Of a stretch of DNA of 62,466 nucleotides, positions 34,306 through 42,561 are shown piece after piece. The DNA is from Chloroflexota bacterium (lineage in GTDB: Bacteria > Chloroflexota > Dehalococcoidia > FW602-bin16). The notes beneath the pieces were generated by a model that ran no database searches, was not told the DNA's origin, and saw only the letters and a list, made by a program, of their open reading frames with translations. The position numbers and the translations under genes were made by a program. The stretch spans positions 1 through 62,466 of the forward strand of contig SCTZ01000190.1 in the NCBI GenBank assembly GCA_004297765.1. Direction: 5' to 3'. Within the stretch, counting starts at the first letter, position 1. The number at the start of each line of letters is the position of its first letter.

Positions 34306-34338
34306 GCCTCACATTGCACTTAAGCCGAGGATGTCCGC

Positions 34339-34692
34339 ATGCTTAGCTATGACGAGATGCCAGAAGACAACGAGGACTTGGCGAAGGTCGAGGTGTCCTT
34401 CCCAACGCTGCCACGGGATTCGGCTGAGAGTTGCCCGGTGTCTATCTCGGAGATCATGGAGTACTTGGCTTCGGAAGGCGAGAACGTTGTGCCCGACGAC
34501 CTGCACTTCATTCGGACCGCGCAGGTGGCTGAACGTGAGTTCTGGATCTGGCGATTCGTGGATTCGGATGGGGACGAGTGCTACGTTACCGTGGATCATG
34601 GTTCGAATGAGTGGTGCATTGGGTACGACGCAAACTGGCATGGCCTTTCGCCAGAGCAGTTTATGCTCGGTATCTATCACAACGTCCTCTGA
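34339..34692 (+). CDS. small acidic hypothetical protein
   Basis: A 117-aa acidic protein (FWIWRFVDSDGDECYVTVDH) with alternating strands and no recognised domain. It lies in the accessory region between the HEPN gene and the tRNA-Gln remnant; no strong ribosome-binding site is visible. Function unknown; it could be an immunity-like small protein, which I cannot show. Confidence 0.5.
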   Translation: MLSYDEMPEDNEDLAKVEVSFPTLPRDSAESCPVSISEIMEYLASEGENVVPDDLHFIRTAQVAEREFWIWRFVDSDGDECYVTVDHGSNEWCIGYDANWHGLSPEQFMLGIYHNVL

Positions 34693-34943
34693 GGTGCTGC
34701 TCTTCTGCTTCCAGACGTATTCTATACAGGCGTCGCTGATAGCCTTGGCTACCTGAACCTCACCCATGCGGATTAAAGTTGCACCGAATGCCGACTGTAA
34801 CAGGGAGCCCAACGGTCGATCTGCGGCAGACATCAGGGCGATGGAAGGGAAGTACGTCTGTATTGTGTTTCTACTGCGGTACTACTGCGTTTGCAGATGC
34901 CCCGTTAACGTCTCCGAACCTCGCCACTTGGTCCCGCGAAATG
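34693..34943. other. gap with no supportable gene
   Basis: Both strands contain short frames, the longest on the minus strand overlapping the acidic protein gene, but none has a recognisable domain or ribosome-binding site. Probably decayed accessory DNA. Confidence 0.4.
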
Positions 34944-34967
34944 AAAAAACCGCATCTGCATGCGGTT
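34944..34967 (-). terminator. terminator following the tRNA remnant
   Basis: Minus strand stem AACCGCAT / ATGCGGTT, 4-base loop, followed by six T. It differs in sequence from the terminator after the intact tRNA-Gln, so the remnant had its own terminator. Confidence 0.75.
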
Positions 34968-34982
34968 TCTCTGGTGGCTATG

Positions 34983-35011
34983 CTGGCTGGGGAACCAGGA
35001 TTCGAACCTGG
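34983..35011 (-). pseudogene. 3' fragment of a tRNA-Gln gene
   Basis: The 29 bases are identical to 35505-35533, the T-arm and acceptor 3' half of the intact tRNA-Gln including the encoded CCA. The 5' half is absent: the sequence passes directly into a HepT-like reading frame. It is either one of two former tandem tRNA genes or an att-type duplicate left by an integrative element. Confidence 0.75.
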
Positions 35012-35117
35012 CGTAAAAATCGTCCGGGGTGGTGATATCGGCAAATCGTCTCGGGATTCGCTCCAATGCTTCCAGAAGCGTCCTTAGTTGCTCAGCCAGC
35101 GACTCCCGATCATACAT
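35012..35117 (-). pseudogene. truncated HepT (HEPN/DUF86) toxin
   Basis: The first 35 codons (YDRESLAEQLRTLLEALERI, then PRRFADITTPDDF) match the start of HepT/DUF86 proteins. The frame then reads through the tRNA fragment to a stop at 34905, so the R-x4-HxY active site is lost. Its ATG overlaps the MNT stop by eight bases, the normal MNT-HepT arrangement. Confidence 0.65.
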
Positions 35118-35415
35118 ACACCGCCTCCTTCTCGATTCTCGCCTTCAGCCGGGGGTTGATCAGTCCGCGCAACTGCAACACATCCACCGGGCGCCCCAGT
35201 AGTTCCTCTAAGTCTTGTTTCATCATGGCGGTCATGTATAAGTTGGGGGCGTCAGTATCGAATACGATGTCGACGTCGCTGTCGGACCTGGCGGTGTTGC
35301 GAGCGTACGAGCCAAAGTAGCCCAATGCACTCAGGCGATACTCCGCTCCATGGCTCTCCTTGAATCTCGTCAGCAGGGCGCGCAGCCGATCGGGGGAAAG
35401 AACCTCCTCGTTCAT
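35110..35415 (-). CDS. MNT-type minimal nucleotidyltransferase antitoxin
   Basis: A 101-aa protein with the nucleotidyltransferase motif GYFGSYARNTARSDSDVDIV (GS...DxD) and a later VDVLQLRGL carrying the third acidic position. In working modules MntA AMPylates and silences HepT. Here HepT is truncated, so the enzyme may be an orphan. ATG 35415 has GGAGGTATG upstream. A 20-bp inverted repeat overlapping the -10 lies just before it. Confidence 0.85.
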   Translation of the reverse strand: MNEEVLSPDRLRALLTRFKESHGAEYRLSALGYFGSYARNTARSDSDVDIVFDTDAPNLYMTAMMKQDLEELLGRPVDVLQLRGLINPRLKARIEKEAVYV

Positions 35416-35427
35416 ACCATACCTCCA

Positions 35428-35447
35428 CGATGGTAATTGTACCATCG
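35428..35447 (-). promoter_or_regulatory. operator-like palindrome over the MNT promoter
   Basis: CGATGGTA-ATTG-TACCATCG, perfect 8-bp arms. On the minus strand it contains TACAAT, a good -10, with AGGACA 18 bases upstream as a weak -35. Autoregulation is likely. Confidence 0.6.
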
Positions 35448-35476
35448 CTAGGATGGGGATGTCCTCTTCAGCCAAC

Positions 35477-35504
35477 AAAAAAAGCCGCGTGCTGCACGCG
35501 GCTT
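35477..35504 (-). terminator. terminator of tRNA-Gln
   Basis: Minus strand stem AAGCCGCGT / ACGCGGCTT with a 5-base loop and a run of seven T, directly after the tRNA. Confidence 0.9.
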
Positions 35505-35505
35505 C

Positions 35506-35579
35506 TGGCTGGGGAACCAGGATTCGAACCTGGGCATGCAGATCCAGAGTCTGCTGTCCTACCACTAGACGATTCCCCA
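35506..35579 (-). tRNA. tRNA-Gln(CTG)
   Basis: A complete cloverleaf on the minus strand. Acceptor TGGGGAA pairs with TTCCCCA, the anticodon stem GCAGA/TCTGC encloses CTCTGGA with anticodon CTG, the T-arm reads CCAGGTTCGAATCCTGG, and the CCA end is encoded. Its 3' 29 bases are duplicated at 34983-35011. Confidence 0.97.
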
Positions 35580-35744
35580 GTGACGGATCGAATTGTAGCA
35601 TATCGCGGCGGGTGTTGGCAAGGTTGCGGTTGCCAGTATCAGCCGAACAACCTCCCGTGGATTGGCATCCCGCGGCGTCGCGTGGCGGCGGCACGGTTAT
35701 TGCAGCATAGGCGCCCGGCGAATGCTTCTGGAGGTGATATTGAC

Positions 35745-36347
35745 ATGGCTATGCCGATGTGGGGGGGCCACAAGGCGACGGTGCATTGGACCAACGACTT
35801 AGAGGAGGCGCGCAAACGGGCGCAGGCCGAGCGCAAGCTGATTCTGCTGGACTTCTTCTCACCAACCTGAGGCGGTTGTGCAGCGCTGGGTGCCGTGACG
35901 TACCCGGAGCCAGCGGTTGCCGATCTGGTCAACGAGCATTTCGTGCCGGTGCAGGTCAACGTTAAGGAGGACAGCGCGAAATCGCTGATCGAGCGCTACC
36001 ATCAGATCTGGACGCCGGATCTGCGCGTGCTCGGAGCGGATGGCTACGAGTTCTATCATTGGAACGGCTATCTGCCGCCGTTCGAGTACGCCGCGCAGTT
36101 GCTCGTGGCGGAGGGGCAGACCTACTTGCGACTGCATGAGTTCGGCAAGGCGCAGGAGCTCTACGAGGAGATCCTGAGTCGCTTCCCAACTAGCGCGTTC
36201 GCTCCTGAAGCGCAGTACTTCCTGGCGGTCGCGAAATACGAGACGAGCCATCAGGGAACGGATCTGCTGAGTGGATGGCATCGCGTTCAGACACGCTACC
36301 CGGAGAGCATCTGGCGCGTCAAGCAGTCATTCACCGAGAGCAAGTAG
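35745..36347 (+). CDS. thioredoxin-fold protein with in-frame UGA: candidate selenoprotein
   Basis: A 200-residue reading containing one in-frame TGA (35868-35870) as codon 42. Upstream it reads KLILLDFFSPT, downstream GGCAALGAVTYPEPA. The UGA therefore falls exactly at the first cysteine of a thioredoxin CXXC (UGGC), with the resolving Cys45 intact. The C-terminal 90 residues are TPR-like (FGKAQELYEEILSRFP). Coding quality is unbroken on both sides. A hairpin suited to a bacterial SECIS lies at 35884-35915. The start at ATG 35745 has GGAGGTGAT. The alternative is a recent TGC/TGT to TGA nonsense mutation; selA/selB/selC elsewhere in the genome would decide. Confidence 0.7.
35884..35915 (+). 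promoter_or_regulatory. SECIS-like hairpin downstream of the in-frame UGA
   Basis: Stem GGGTGC (35888-35893) with GTACCC (35900-35905), including one G-U pair, and a six-base loop CGTGAC that contains a GT. It is extended by CGCT (35884-35887) with AGCG (35912-35915) across a 6-base bulge. The loop begins 24 bases after the TGA, within the range of bacterial SECIS elements. Confidence 0.45.
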
Positions 36348-36379
36348 TGTGGTGTTGCTTTTGACCTGATAGGCGAAGA

Positions 36380-36436
36380 GTTGCGGATCTGTCGGATCGG
36401 TCCGATCGGACGGATCGGTCGGATTCGGCGGATCAG
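36380..36436. repeat. GATCGG-family palindrome cluster in a convergent gap
   Basis: Overlapping copies of GGATCGGTC and its complement (GATCGGTCCGATCGGACGG and relatives). It lies between the ends of the convergent thioredoxin-fold and cysteine synthase genes. Related palindromes are at 236-257, 984-1029 and 52038-52059. Confidence 0.75.
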
Positions 36437-36471
36437 CATCATCTCATCGGTCCCTGAGCGGTAGGAGGTCG

Positions 36472-37410
36472 CTACCAGATCACTTTGCCGTCCAGAGAGT
36501 CGCCCAGCAGGCTGATGTTTTCTGTCCAGGGACCGACCGTGAGATACTTCCAGGCGCTGTCGGCCAGGAGCACCACGACCGTGCCGGAGCGCATGCGCTC
36601 TGCCACGCGGACGGCGCAATGGAGTACAGCGCCCGAAGAGATCCCGGCGAAGATGCCCTCCTTCTCAGTCAGCTCACGGCAGCGGGCGAAGGCGTCGCGG
36701 GCCGAGACGATCACCTTGCCGTCCAATAGCGAATGGTCGAGCAGCGGTGGCAGGTAGCCGTCGGCGAAGCTGGTGAGCCCCTGGACCAGGGTGCCGGGGT
36801 TCGGCTCGACGGCGATAACGCGAGTCCGTGGGTTGTGCTCCTTCAGCCGTCGCCCGACTCCCATCAGCGTTCCGCCGGTGCCCAGTCCGGCCACGAAGAC
36901 GTCCACTTGCGGCGCGTCAGCGAGGATCTCGACGCCGGTGGTCTCGTAGTGGGCAAGCAGGTTTGCCTGGTTAGCGAACTGGTTGGGCATGTAGTAGCGC
37001 GGGTCCTGAGCCAGCTCCTTAGCTCGGGCGATGGCGCCGGCGGCGCCGTTCTCGCGCCCGGTCCAGGTGATCTCGGCGCCGTAGGTGGCTAGCATCTGGC
37101 GCACTTCCAGGGTCACGTTTTCCGGCATGACCACGTGCACGCGGTAGCCCTTGCGGCGTCCGATCATGGCCAGGGCGATGCCGGTGTTGCCGGTGCTGGG
37201 CTCCAGAATGATCTTGTCGGGGGTGACGAGTCGGTCGCGCTCGGCCTTCTCGATCATGTAGAGGGCCACGCGGTCCTTGACGCTGCCGCTGGGGTTGAAT
37301 CCTTCCAGCTTGGCGAGCATACGAACTCCGGGGTTAGGGCTCAAACGGGGTATCTCGACGAGCGGCGTGTTGCCAATGGCGTCGAGAATATCGCAAGACG
37401 TTCGCTTCAT
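36472..37410 (-). CDS. cysK: cysteine synthase (O-acetylserine sulfhydrylase)
   Basis: A 312-aa PLP-dependent enzyme converting O-acetylserine and sulfide to cysteine. PLP lysine is in NPSGSVKDRVAL. The substrate loop is EPSTGNTGIALA, the phosphate-binding glycine loop is GLGTGGTLMG, and GIFAGISSGA follows. Length and motifs fit CysK/CysM; which acyl donor is used cannot be told. The start ATG overlaps the MFS stop (ATGA), so the two genes are coupled and the exporter may handle a cysteine-related compound (inference). A cystathionine beta-synthase role is less likely because there is no CBS domain. Confidence 0.92.
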   Translation of the reverse strand: MKRTSCDILDAIGNTPLVEIPRLSPNPGVRMLAKLEGFNPSGSVKDRVALYMIEKAERDRLVTPDKIILEPSTGNTGIALAMIGRRKGYRVHVVMPENVTLEVRQMLATYGAEITWTGRENGAAGAIARAKELAQDPRYYMPNQFANQANLLAHYETTGVEILADAPQVDVFVAGLGTGGTLMGVGRRLKEHNPRTRVIAVEPNPGTLVQGLTSFADGYLPPLLDHSLLDGKVIVSARDAFARCRELTEKEGIFAGISSGAVLHCAVRVAERMRSGTVVVLLADSAWKYLTVGPWTENISLLGDSLDGKVIW

Positions 37411-38657
37411 GCTTCGGGCACCTCGCCTCCGACTTGTGGCTCCTTCGGCTCGGAGCTGGCGTCGAGGATCTTCAGGGCTCCAACGCCCATGACAAGATAC
37501 ACAAGTCCGGCGAAAATGAAAACGGCTGGCAATCCAGCGACCGCGGCGATGCTCCCGCCGGATAACGGTCCGACTGCGTAGGCCAAGGAAGTGGCCGCGC
37601 CGGCTGCGCCAAACGCTGTACCCTGCCTCTCGCGGGCGGTGTTCCTCCCTACCATGGCCGAGGCGGCCGTAATCATGCCGCCGTTGCACAGACCCTGAAC
37701 AGCCATGAGGACGAGCAGCTCGGGAATTGTTCGGACCAGGGCCTGGGGGATGACGACCAGACCGCCGAGAAGACAGGTCCCGACCAGGATTGGTTTGAGC
37801 CCCACTCGCTGGCTGAGCTTGCCGCTGACGATGGCAGACACCGCACCCAGCGTTCCAGTAATGGAGAAAGCCAGGCCGGAGATAGATGCAACCTGATCAC
37901 TATGATCGATGGAGCTGATGAAGACCGACAGCACCGGGAAGGCGACCGAGGTGGCCATGTTGGTGAAGAAGACCGCGATTAGAGCGGGGGCCATCTGGCG
38001 CGAGGTCATCGATTGCCAGAGTCCGCGCCAGGGCGAGGTAGGCGCGGTGAGCGCAGTTGGCTCCGGACGCTGGAATTTCTCCACGACGATGAGAAAGACA
38101 ATCAGACCGGATATCCCCAGCATTCCTCCGGCCAGAGCGAAGGTGGGGCGAAACCCGATGGCGTCCGCGGATAGCCCGCCCAGGGCCGGTCCAAAAGCCT
38201 GTCCAATGGAAATGCCCATCTGAGTCATTCCCATGGCGTAGCCTATTTGAGAGCGGGGCGCGCTCGCCGCGACCAGTGCCATGGCAGGTGCGAGGACCCC
38301 GGACATGGCGCCGTGCAGCACGCGTAGCACCAAGACGTGCATAGAATTGGCGGCTAGGGACAGGAGGGCGACGGCGATGCTTCCGCCAAACATTGCGCGC
38401 AAAAGCAGCGGCTTGCGTCCGTGCCTGTCAGCTAGGATGCCCCACATCGGTGACAAGAGGGCCATGGTGGTAGCGCCAATTGTGGTAAACACACCTGTCC
38501 AGAAGGCCGCCTGCTGTTGATCGGGGATGCCGATCTGCTGGAGGAAGAGCGGCATGAAGGGGAAGACAAAGGCGAAGCCCATCTGAACCACGATCATGGC
38601 GAAGGTGACTACGTATAGGTTGCGCTTCCAGAAGGGGTAGCCGCTAGTATCCGGCAT
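37407..38657 (-). CDS. MFS efflux transporter
   Basis: A 416-aa, 12-helix major facilitator with the motif-A segment GILADRHGRKPLLLRA between TM2 and TM3 and the repeated half at GKLSQRVGLKP. It most resembles drug/proton antiporters of the MdtG/TetA type. It is upstream of and coupled to cysteine synthase, which hints at export of a thiol, amino acid or sulfur compound, but specificity is unknown. It follows the DUF2889 genes on the same strand after about 20 bases. Confidence 0.88.
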   Translation of the reverse strand: MPDTSGYPFWKRNLYVVTFAMIVVQMGFAFVFPFMPLFLQQIGIPDQQQAAFWTGVFTTIGATTMALLSPMWGILADRHGRKPLLLRAMFGGSIAVALLSLAANSMHVLVLRVLHGAMSGVLAPAMALVAASAPRSQIGYAMGMTQMGISIGQAFGPALGGLSADAIGFRPTFALAGGMLGISGLIVFLIVVEKFQRPEPTALTAPTSPWRGLWQSMTSRQMAPALIAVFFTNMATSVAFPVLSVFISSIDHSDQVASISGLAFSITGTLGAVSAIVSGKLSQRVGLKPILVGTCLLGGLVVIPQALVRTIPELLVLMAVQGLCNGGMITAASAMVGRNTARERQGTAFGAAGAATSLAYAVGPLSGGSIAAVAGLPAVFIFAGLVYLVMGVGALKILDASSEPKEPQVGGEVPEA

Positions 38658-38676
38658 GCTTCATCTTGAGCACAGA

Positions 38677-39180
38677 TCAGCTCTTCTTCACGCCCAGCCG
38701 CCGCAACAGCGGTCCCTCCGCATCGTAGGCCAGGCAGGTGTCGATCATCATGGGTGTGTGTTCCAGCCACTCGCGGCGCAGGGCGTCCCAGTCCACGTTC
38801 GGTTGGTGAGTGCGGTTTCGCCATTCCTGCAGTCGGGCACCCAGGGTCGCCTGAATGACGGCATGGCAGCTTTCCAAGAGCAGATTGGCCATGTGAGGAC
38901 AGCCGGCCCGGCCGATGACCTGGTCTACGGTGGCCGTCAGCCCCGGCGCGACGCGCAGCCCGACGGCGGCCTGCATCTTGGCCGCGGCTGTGGTGCAGAC
39001 TTCGATGGGCACCCTGACCATCTGGGCACGGGCCGCGACGATCTCCAGGTCGGGTAGCCGAAACTCCGTCTCGACGATCATAGTGTGGGCGGTGTCCTCC
39101 AGCATGGCTCGGGCGAGAAAGCGGTCGGGCGCGGGTTGGCCGACGCCGATGGTCTTGCTGCGACTGAACTGGAGCGTCAC
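38677..39180 (-). CDS. DUF2889 protein
   Basis: A 167-aa protein of the DUF2889 family, with the conserved core IGRAGCPHMANLLLESCHAV. Function is not established; the family often sits beside acyl-CoA or aromatic-compound genes. It is a paralogue of 39200-39685 (HMANL-LESCHA shared), 19 bases away in the same orientation. The Cys/His pattern in GCPHM...ESCH suggests metal or cofactor binding (inference). Confidence 0.8.
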   Translation of the reverse strand: MTLQFSRSKTIGVGQPAPDRFLARAMLEDTAHTMIVETEFRLPDLEIVAARAQMVRVPIEVCTTAAAKMQAAVGLRVAPGLTATVDQVIGRAGCPHMANLLLESCHAVIQATLGARLQEWRNRTHQPNVDWDALRREWLEHTPMMIDTCLAYDAEGPLLRRLGVKKS

Positions 39181-39199
39181 TTCTGGTCCCCTCCTCGCG

Positions 39200-39685
39200 T
39201 TACTGATTGATCCGCTTCATGATCGGGCTATCGTCCGCGAACGCGACGCAACTATTGCGTAGCTCCTTGGGTCGGAGCCGCACCCATTCCTCGTAGAACT
39301 GATCGGGCTCCATACCGCGTGCCCGTGCCTCGATCATCTTTTGCGACCGGAATCCCACCGCGGCGGCGTGGCAGCTCTCCAGGACCAGGTTCGCCATGTG
39401 CGTGCAGCCGTGTCGACCGCCTACTATCTCATCCACCTTGCGGGTGAGCCCTTCCATGATGCGCATGCCGACCACTTGTTGCGTCAGATCAGCCGCCTGC
39501 TGGCATTCGGCGTTGACCGCTCGGAGGATCTCGGAGCGTAGCTCGGTGATCACCAGATCAGGCAGCGACACGTCGATCTCTACCCAGGCCGCGAAGAACG
39601 TCTCCTCCACCGAAGTGCGGATGCGCAGACCTCCATCGACTACCCGTATGCCGACATGCTTGTTGCGAGTAAAGACGTAATGCAT
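39200..39685 (-). CDS. DUF2889 protein (paralogue)
   Basis: A 161-aa protein with the same core, GGRHGCTHMANLVLESCHAA. The N-terminus is FTRNKHVGIRVVDGGLRIRT. First gene of the minus-strand run DUF2889-DUF2889-MFS-cysteine synthase. An ATCGGAG-type ribosome-binding site precedes the ATG. Two tandem paralogues suggest a heteromer or subfunctionalisation (inference). Confidence 0.8.
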   Translation of the reverse strand: MHYVFTRNKHVGIRVVDGGLRIRTSVEETFFAAWVEIDVSLPDLVITELRSEILRAVNAECQQAADLTQQVVGMRIMEGLTRKVDEIVGGRHGCTHMANLVLESCHAAAVGFRSQKMIEARARGMEPDQFYEEWVRLRPKELRNSCVAFADDSPIMKRINQ

Positions 39686-40004
39686 CCGATCTCCTTTGTA
39701 GCTGCCAGAGATAGGGAGGCGCGAGTATCTGGGAATCGCGTTCGGTGTGCAGGCTCACCGGGGAAAGCGCTCGGCAAAATCGACTGAAGGGGAGATGGGT
39801 CGGGAGGACGGCCCCCGAATCACGGGGCAGCGTGGTGCCAGCGGCTGCCGGTCATGAGCGCAACCGCGGCGGTGCGCTCACTCATCTTGCCCTACAAAGC
39901 CAAGGCCTGCTTGGTACCTGAATGATACATTCGTCCAACTCATCTGTCAACAAGACTTTCCGCGACTGCCCGTTGTGGTTCATCCACCAGGTCCTTTGCG
40001 CTTT

Positions 40005-40090
40005 CGTAGTGGCGGACCGCCGTGTCCGCCAGGGGTGGGGTAGGGCGCGCCCCCTGCCCCCCCTGGCGGACAGAGCCGTCCGCCACTACG
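40005..40090. repeat. 86-bp inverted-repeat element
   Basis: Ends CGTAGTGGCGGAC and complement; the 31-base arms match at 28 positions. Same family as 14750-14940. It sits upstream of the aldehyde dehydrogenase gene; nothing else is recognised in 39686-40241. Confidence 0.8.
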
Positions 40091-40241
40091 GATATTGACT
40101 AGAGCTGGCGGATGCGCCACTTTGATGTGCGGCCGGCCCGGTGCTAAGATTATGATGGAAGGTGATTGCGAGGCGCCATTGGCGGCGCCTCTGGAGGGGC
40201 GGGCGCTAGTCGCCTGCCGGCGAATGGTCGGGAGAAGAACC

Positions 40242-41723
40242 ATGGCGTACAAGAACTATGTCGACGGGAAATGGGTCGATTCTGTGACGGGCGAGAGCTT
40301 CGAGAGCCGTAACCCGGCGGAGACGAGCGAAGTTATCGCGACGGTGCCAAAGTCGGACAGGCGGGACGTTGATGCCGCCGTCCAGTCCGCGGCCAGAGCT
40401 TTCCCCGGCTGGCGGAAGCTGCCGGCCCCACGACGGGGCGAGATCCTCTTCCGGGCGGCCGAGATCATGGTCCAGCGCAAAGAGGAACTGGCGTCGCTGA
40501 TGACTCGCGAGATGGGCAAGGTTATCAAGGAGGCGCGGGGCGACGTTCAAGAAGCCATCGACATGACCTACTACATGGCAGGGGAGGGACGGCGCCTATT
40601 CGGGCAGACCGTGCCGTCGGAGTTGCCCAACAAGTTCGCCATGTCCGTGCGTGATCCGATCGGGGTGATCGCGGCTATTACTCCGTGGAATTTCCCTTTG
40701 GCCATCCCCACGTGGAAGGTCATGCCGGCCTTGATTGCCGGCAACACGGTGGTGTTCAAACCGGCCAGCGACACGCCTATCCTGGCCATCAAGCTGGTCG
40801 AGATCCTCGAGGAGGCGGGCCTGCCGGGTGGAGTGCTGAACATGGTCACTGGTCCGGGGAGCAGCACCGGCATGGCCCTGGTGACGCATCCGGGCGTTCA
40901 GTTGATCTCGTTCACCGGCTCCCGGGCCAGCGCGAACGAAGTGTCGATTGAGGGTGCGCACCTGGGCAAGCGCGTTTCACTGGAGTCCGGCGGCAAGAAT
41001 GCGATCATCGTCATGGATGACGCCAATCTGGACCTGGCGGTTGATGGCGTCATCTGGAGCGCATTTGGCACGACGGGGCAGCGCTGCACGGCCTGCAGCC
41101 GACTGATCGTACAGCGCGGGGTGGCGGACCAGTTGGTCAGCCGAATCGTGGAGCGCGCCAGGGCCCTTCGCCTGGGTAGTGGACATTTGCCGGAGACCGA
41201 CATGGGACCCCTCATCAACGAGTCGCAACTGCGGCGTGTGGGGGAGTACGTCGAGATCGCTAAGTCCGAGGGGGCAAAGCTGCTCACCGGTGGGCAGAGG
41301 GCGACTGGGGGGCAGTGTGCCAACGGCTACTTCTTCGAGCCCACGGTCTTCGTGGACGTCACGCCGCGGATGCGCATCGCCCAGGAGGAGATCTTCGGCC
41401 CGGTCCTGGCGGTGATCACCGTGGACAGCCTGGAAGAGGCTATCCAGATCAACAACGACACGCAGTACGGCCTCTCCAGCGCCATCTTCACCAGCGACGT
41501 AAACAAGGCCTACGTGGCCATACGTGATTTGTCCACCGGGCTGGTCTACGTCAATGCTGGCACGATCGGGGCGGAGGTCCAACTGCCCTTCGGCGGCACA
41601 CGCGGAACCGGCAACGGCCATCGCGAGGCGGGCCAGGCGGCGCTGGATATCTTCTCTGAGTGGAAGAGTGTATTCGTGGACTTCAGCGGCAAACTGCAGA
41701 GGGCACAGATCGACAATAGCTAA
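40242..41723 (+). CDS. NAD(P)-dependent aldehyde dehydrogenase
   Basis: A 493-aa ALDH-superfamily enzyme. Conserved points: [32 protein letters not shown], the general-base Glu in LESGGKNA, catalytic Cys in [10 protein letters not shown], and [10 protein letters not shown]. It is closest in feel to semialdehyde dehydrogenases (aminoadipate-semialdehyde/P5C type), but the substrate cannot be fixed. ATG 40242 begins the usual [11 protein letters not shown] start, with GGGAGAAG upstream. Its stop overlaps the end of the convergent Crp/Fnr gene. Confidence 0.92.
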   Translation: MAYKNYVDGKWVDSVTGESFESRNPAETSEVIATVPKSDRRDVDAAVQSAARAFPGWRKLPAPRRGEILFRAAEIMVQRKEELASLMTREMGKVIKEARGDVQEAIDMTYYMAGEGRRLFGQTVPSELPNKFAMSVRDPIGVIAAITPWNFPLAIPTWKVMPALIAGNTVVFKPASDTPILAIKLVEILEEAGLPGGVLNMVTGPGSSTGMALVTHPGVQLISFTGSRASANEVSIEGAHLGKRVSLESGGKNAIIVMDDANLDLAVDGVIWSAFGTTGQRCTACSRLIVQRGVADQLVSRIVERARALRLGSGHLPETDMGPLINESQLRRVGEYVEIAKSEGAKLLTGGQRATGGQCANGYFFEPTVFVDVTPRMRIAQEEIFGPVLAVITVDSLEEAIQINNDTQYGLSSAIFTSDVNKAYVAIRDLSTGLVYVNAGTIGAEVQLPFGGTRGTGNGHREAGQAALDIFSEWKSVFVDFSGKLQRAQIDNS

Positions 41724-42385
41724 ATCAGTCGCTCAAGCTCCTTGGGGTTGACGATCACGATGCGCTGGCGGGCTACTTTGATGACGCCCTGCTTTTCGAG
41801 GTTCTTGAGGGCGCGGGCCACGACCTCGCGGGCCGTGCCTACCATGGCGGCTAGCTCTTGTTGTGTGACACGGTGCGGGGCATGAGCTTCGCCGTGCTCT
41901 GCGGAGGACTGCCTGGCCTGCTCGAGCAGGATCTTGGCCAATCTGCTGGTAACGTGCTTGAAGGAGAGCTCCTCCACCAGCACCGAGAGGTGGCGCAGGC
42001 GGGCAGCAAAGATGCGCAGCATGGCCAGAGCCACGGAGGGCTGGGCGCAAATGATCTGCGCCATGGACTCTTTGCTCAGAACGTAGACGTGCGTATCTTC
42101 CAGAGCCTCAGCGGTGGCGGGGTTGAGACCGCCATCGAGCAGCGGTACTTCGTTGAAGCTCTGACCAGCCTGCATCAGAGCTAGAACCTGCTCCTTGCCC
42201 TCGGCCGAGGTTTTGAAGACACGAACCCGCCCGGAGACAATCAGGTGTAGCCCGGCGCACGGCTCCCCTTCCAGAAAGAGCAACTCCCCCCGCTTGACTC
42301 TCTTCTCGACCACCCGGGCTCGGACGAAGTCCAGCTCGGGCTCGGAGAGCGCGGAGAAATACTCGGTCTTCTTCAGAATATCCAT
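41720..42385 (-). CDS. Crp/Fnr-family transcriptional regulator
   Basis: A 221-aa protein: cyclic-nucleotide-binding fold ([22 protein letters not shown]) and a C-terminal winged helix ([28 protein letters not shown]). There is no N-terminal cysteine cluster, so it is not an FNR-type Fe-S sensor. The ATG at 42385 sits at or just after the predicted transcript start, so the mRNA is leaderless or nearly so; a longer reading would run through the promoter. Divergent from rny. Confidence 0.9.
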   Translation of the reverse strand: MDILKKTEYFSALSEPELDFVRARVVEKRVKRGELLFLEGEPCAGLHLIVSGRVRVFKTSAEGKEQVLALMQAGQSFNEVPLLDGGLNPATAEALEDTHVYVLSKESMAQIICAQPSVALAMLRIFAARLRHLSVLVEELSFKHVTSRLAKILLEQARQSSAEHGEAHAPHRVTQQELAAMVGTAREVVARALKNLEKQGVIKVARQRIVIVNPKELERLI

Positions 42386-42393
42386 TGCTCCAT

Positions 42394-42422
42394 AGTATAG
42401 CGTCTCGCCCGGCACATGTAAA
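42394..42422 (-). promoter_or_regulatory. promoter of the Crp/Fnr gene
   Basis: Minus strand TTTACA (42417-42422), 17-base spacer, TATACT (42394-42399). The predicted +1 near 42387 is only about two bases before the start codon. Confidence 0.75.
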
Positions 42423-42465
42423 AGGTAAGGCGACAGGACAAGCCCTATGCTTCTCGCTCTTCACC

Positions 42466-42495
42466 TTGACACTGCGCGCGCACGGGCAGTATTAT
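42466..42495 (+). promoter_or_regulatory. promoter of rny
   Basis: TTGACA (42466-42471), 18-base spacer, TATTAT (42490-42495), about 65 bases before the rny start. Confidence 0.75.
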
Positions 42496-42561
42496 AGCCT
42501 TGCGTACGTCGATACTCTCCCCGAAAAGCCGGGGAAGCTTCAGGCGGGAAAGAGAGGTGAT

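Noticed and set aside
34309..34833. 174-codon minus-strand frame opposite the small acidic protein gene
   Set aside because: No recognisable domain or ribosome-binding site; the plus-strand frame is more protein-like.
34983..35062. A second complete tRNA gene
   Set aside because: Only the 3' half is present; no 5' acceptor strand complementary to TTCCCCA lies upstream.
35430..35744. Upstream extension of the thioredoxin-fold protein
   Set aside because: It would run through the tRNA-Gln gene; ATG 35745 has its own ribosome-binding site.
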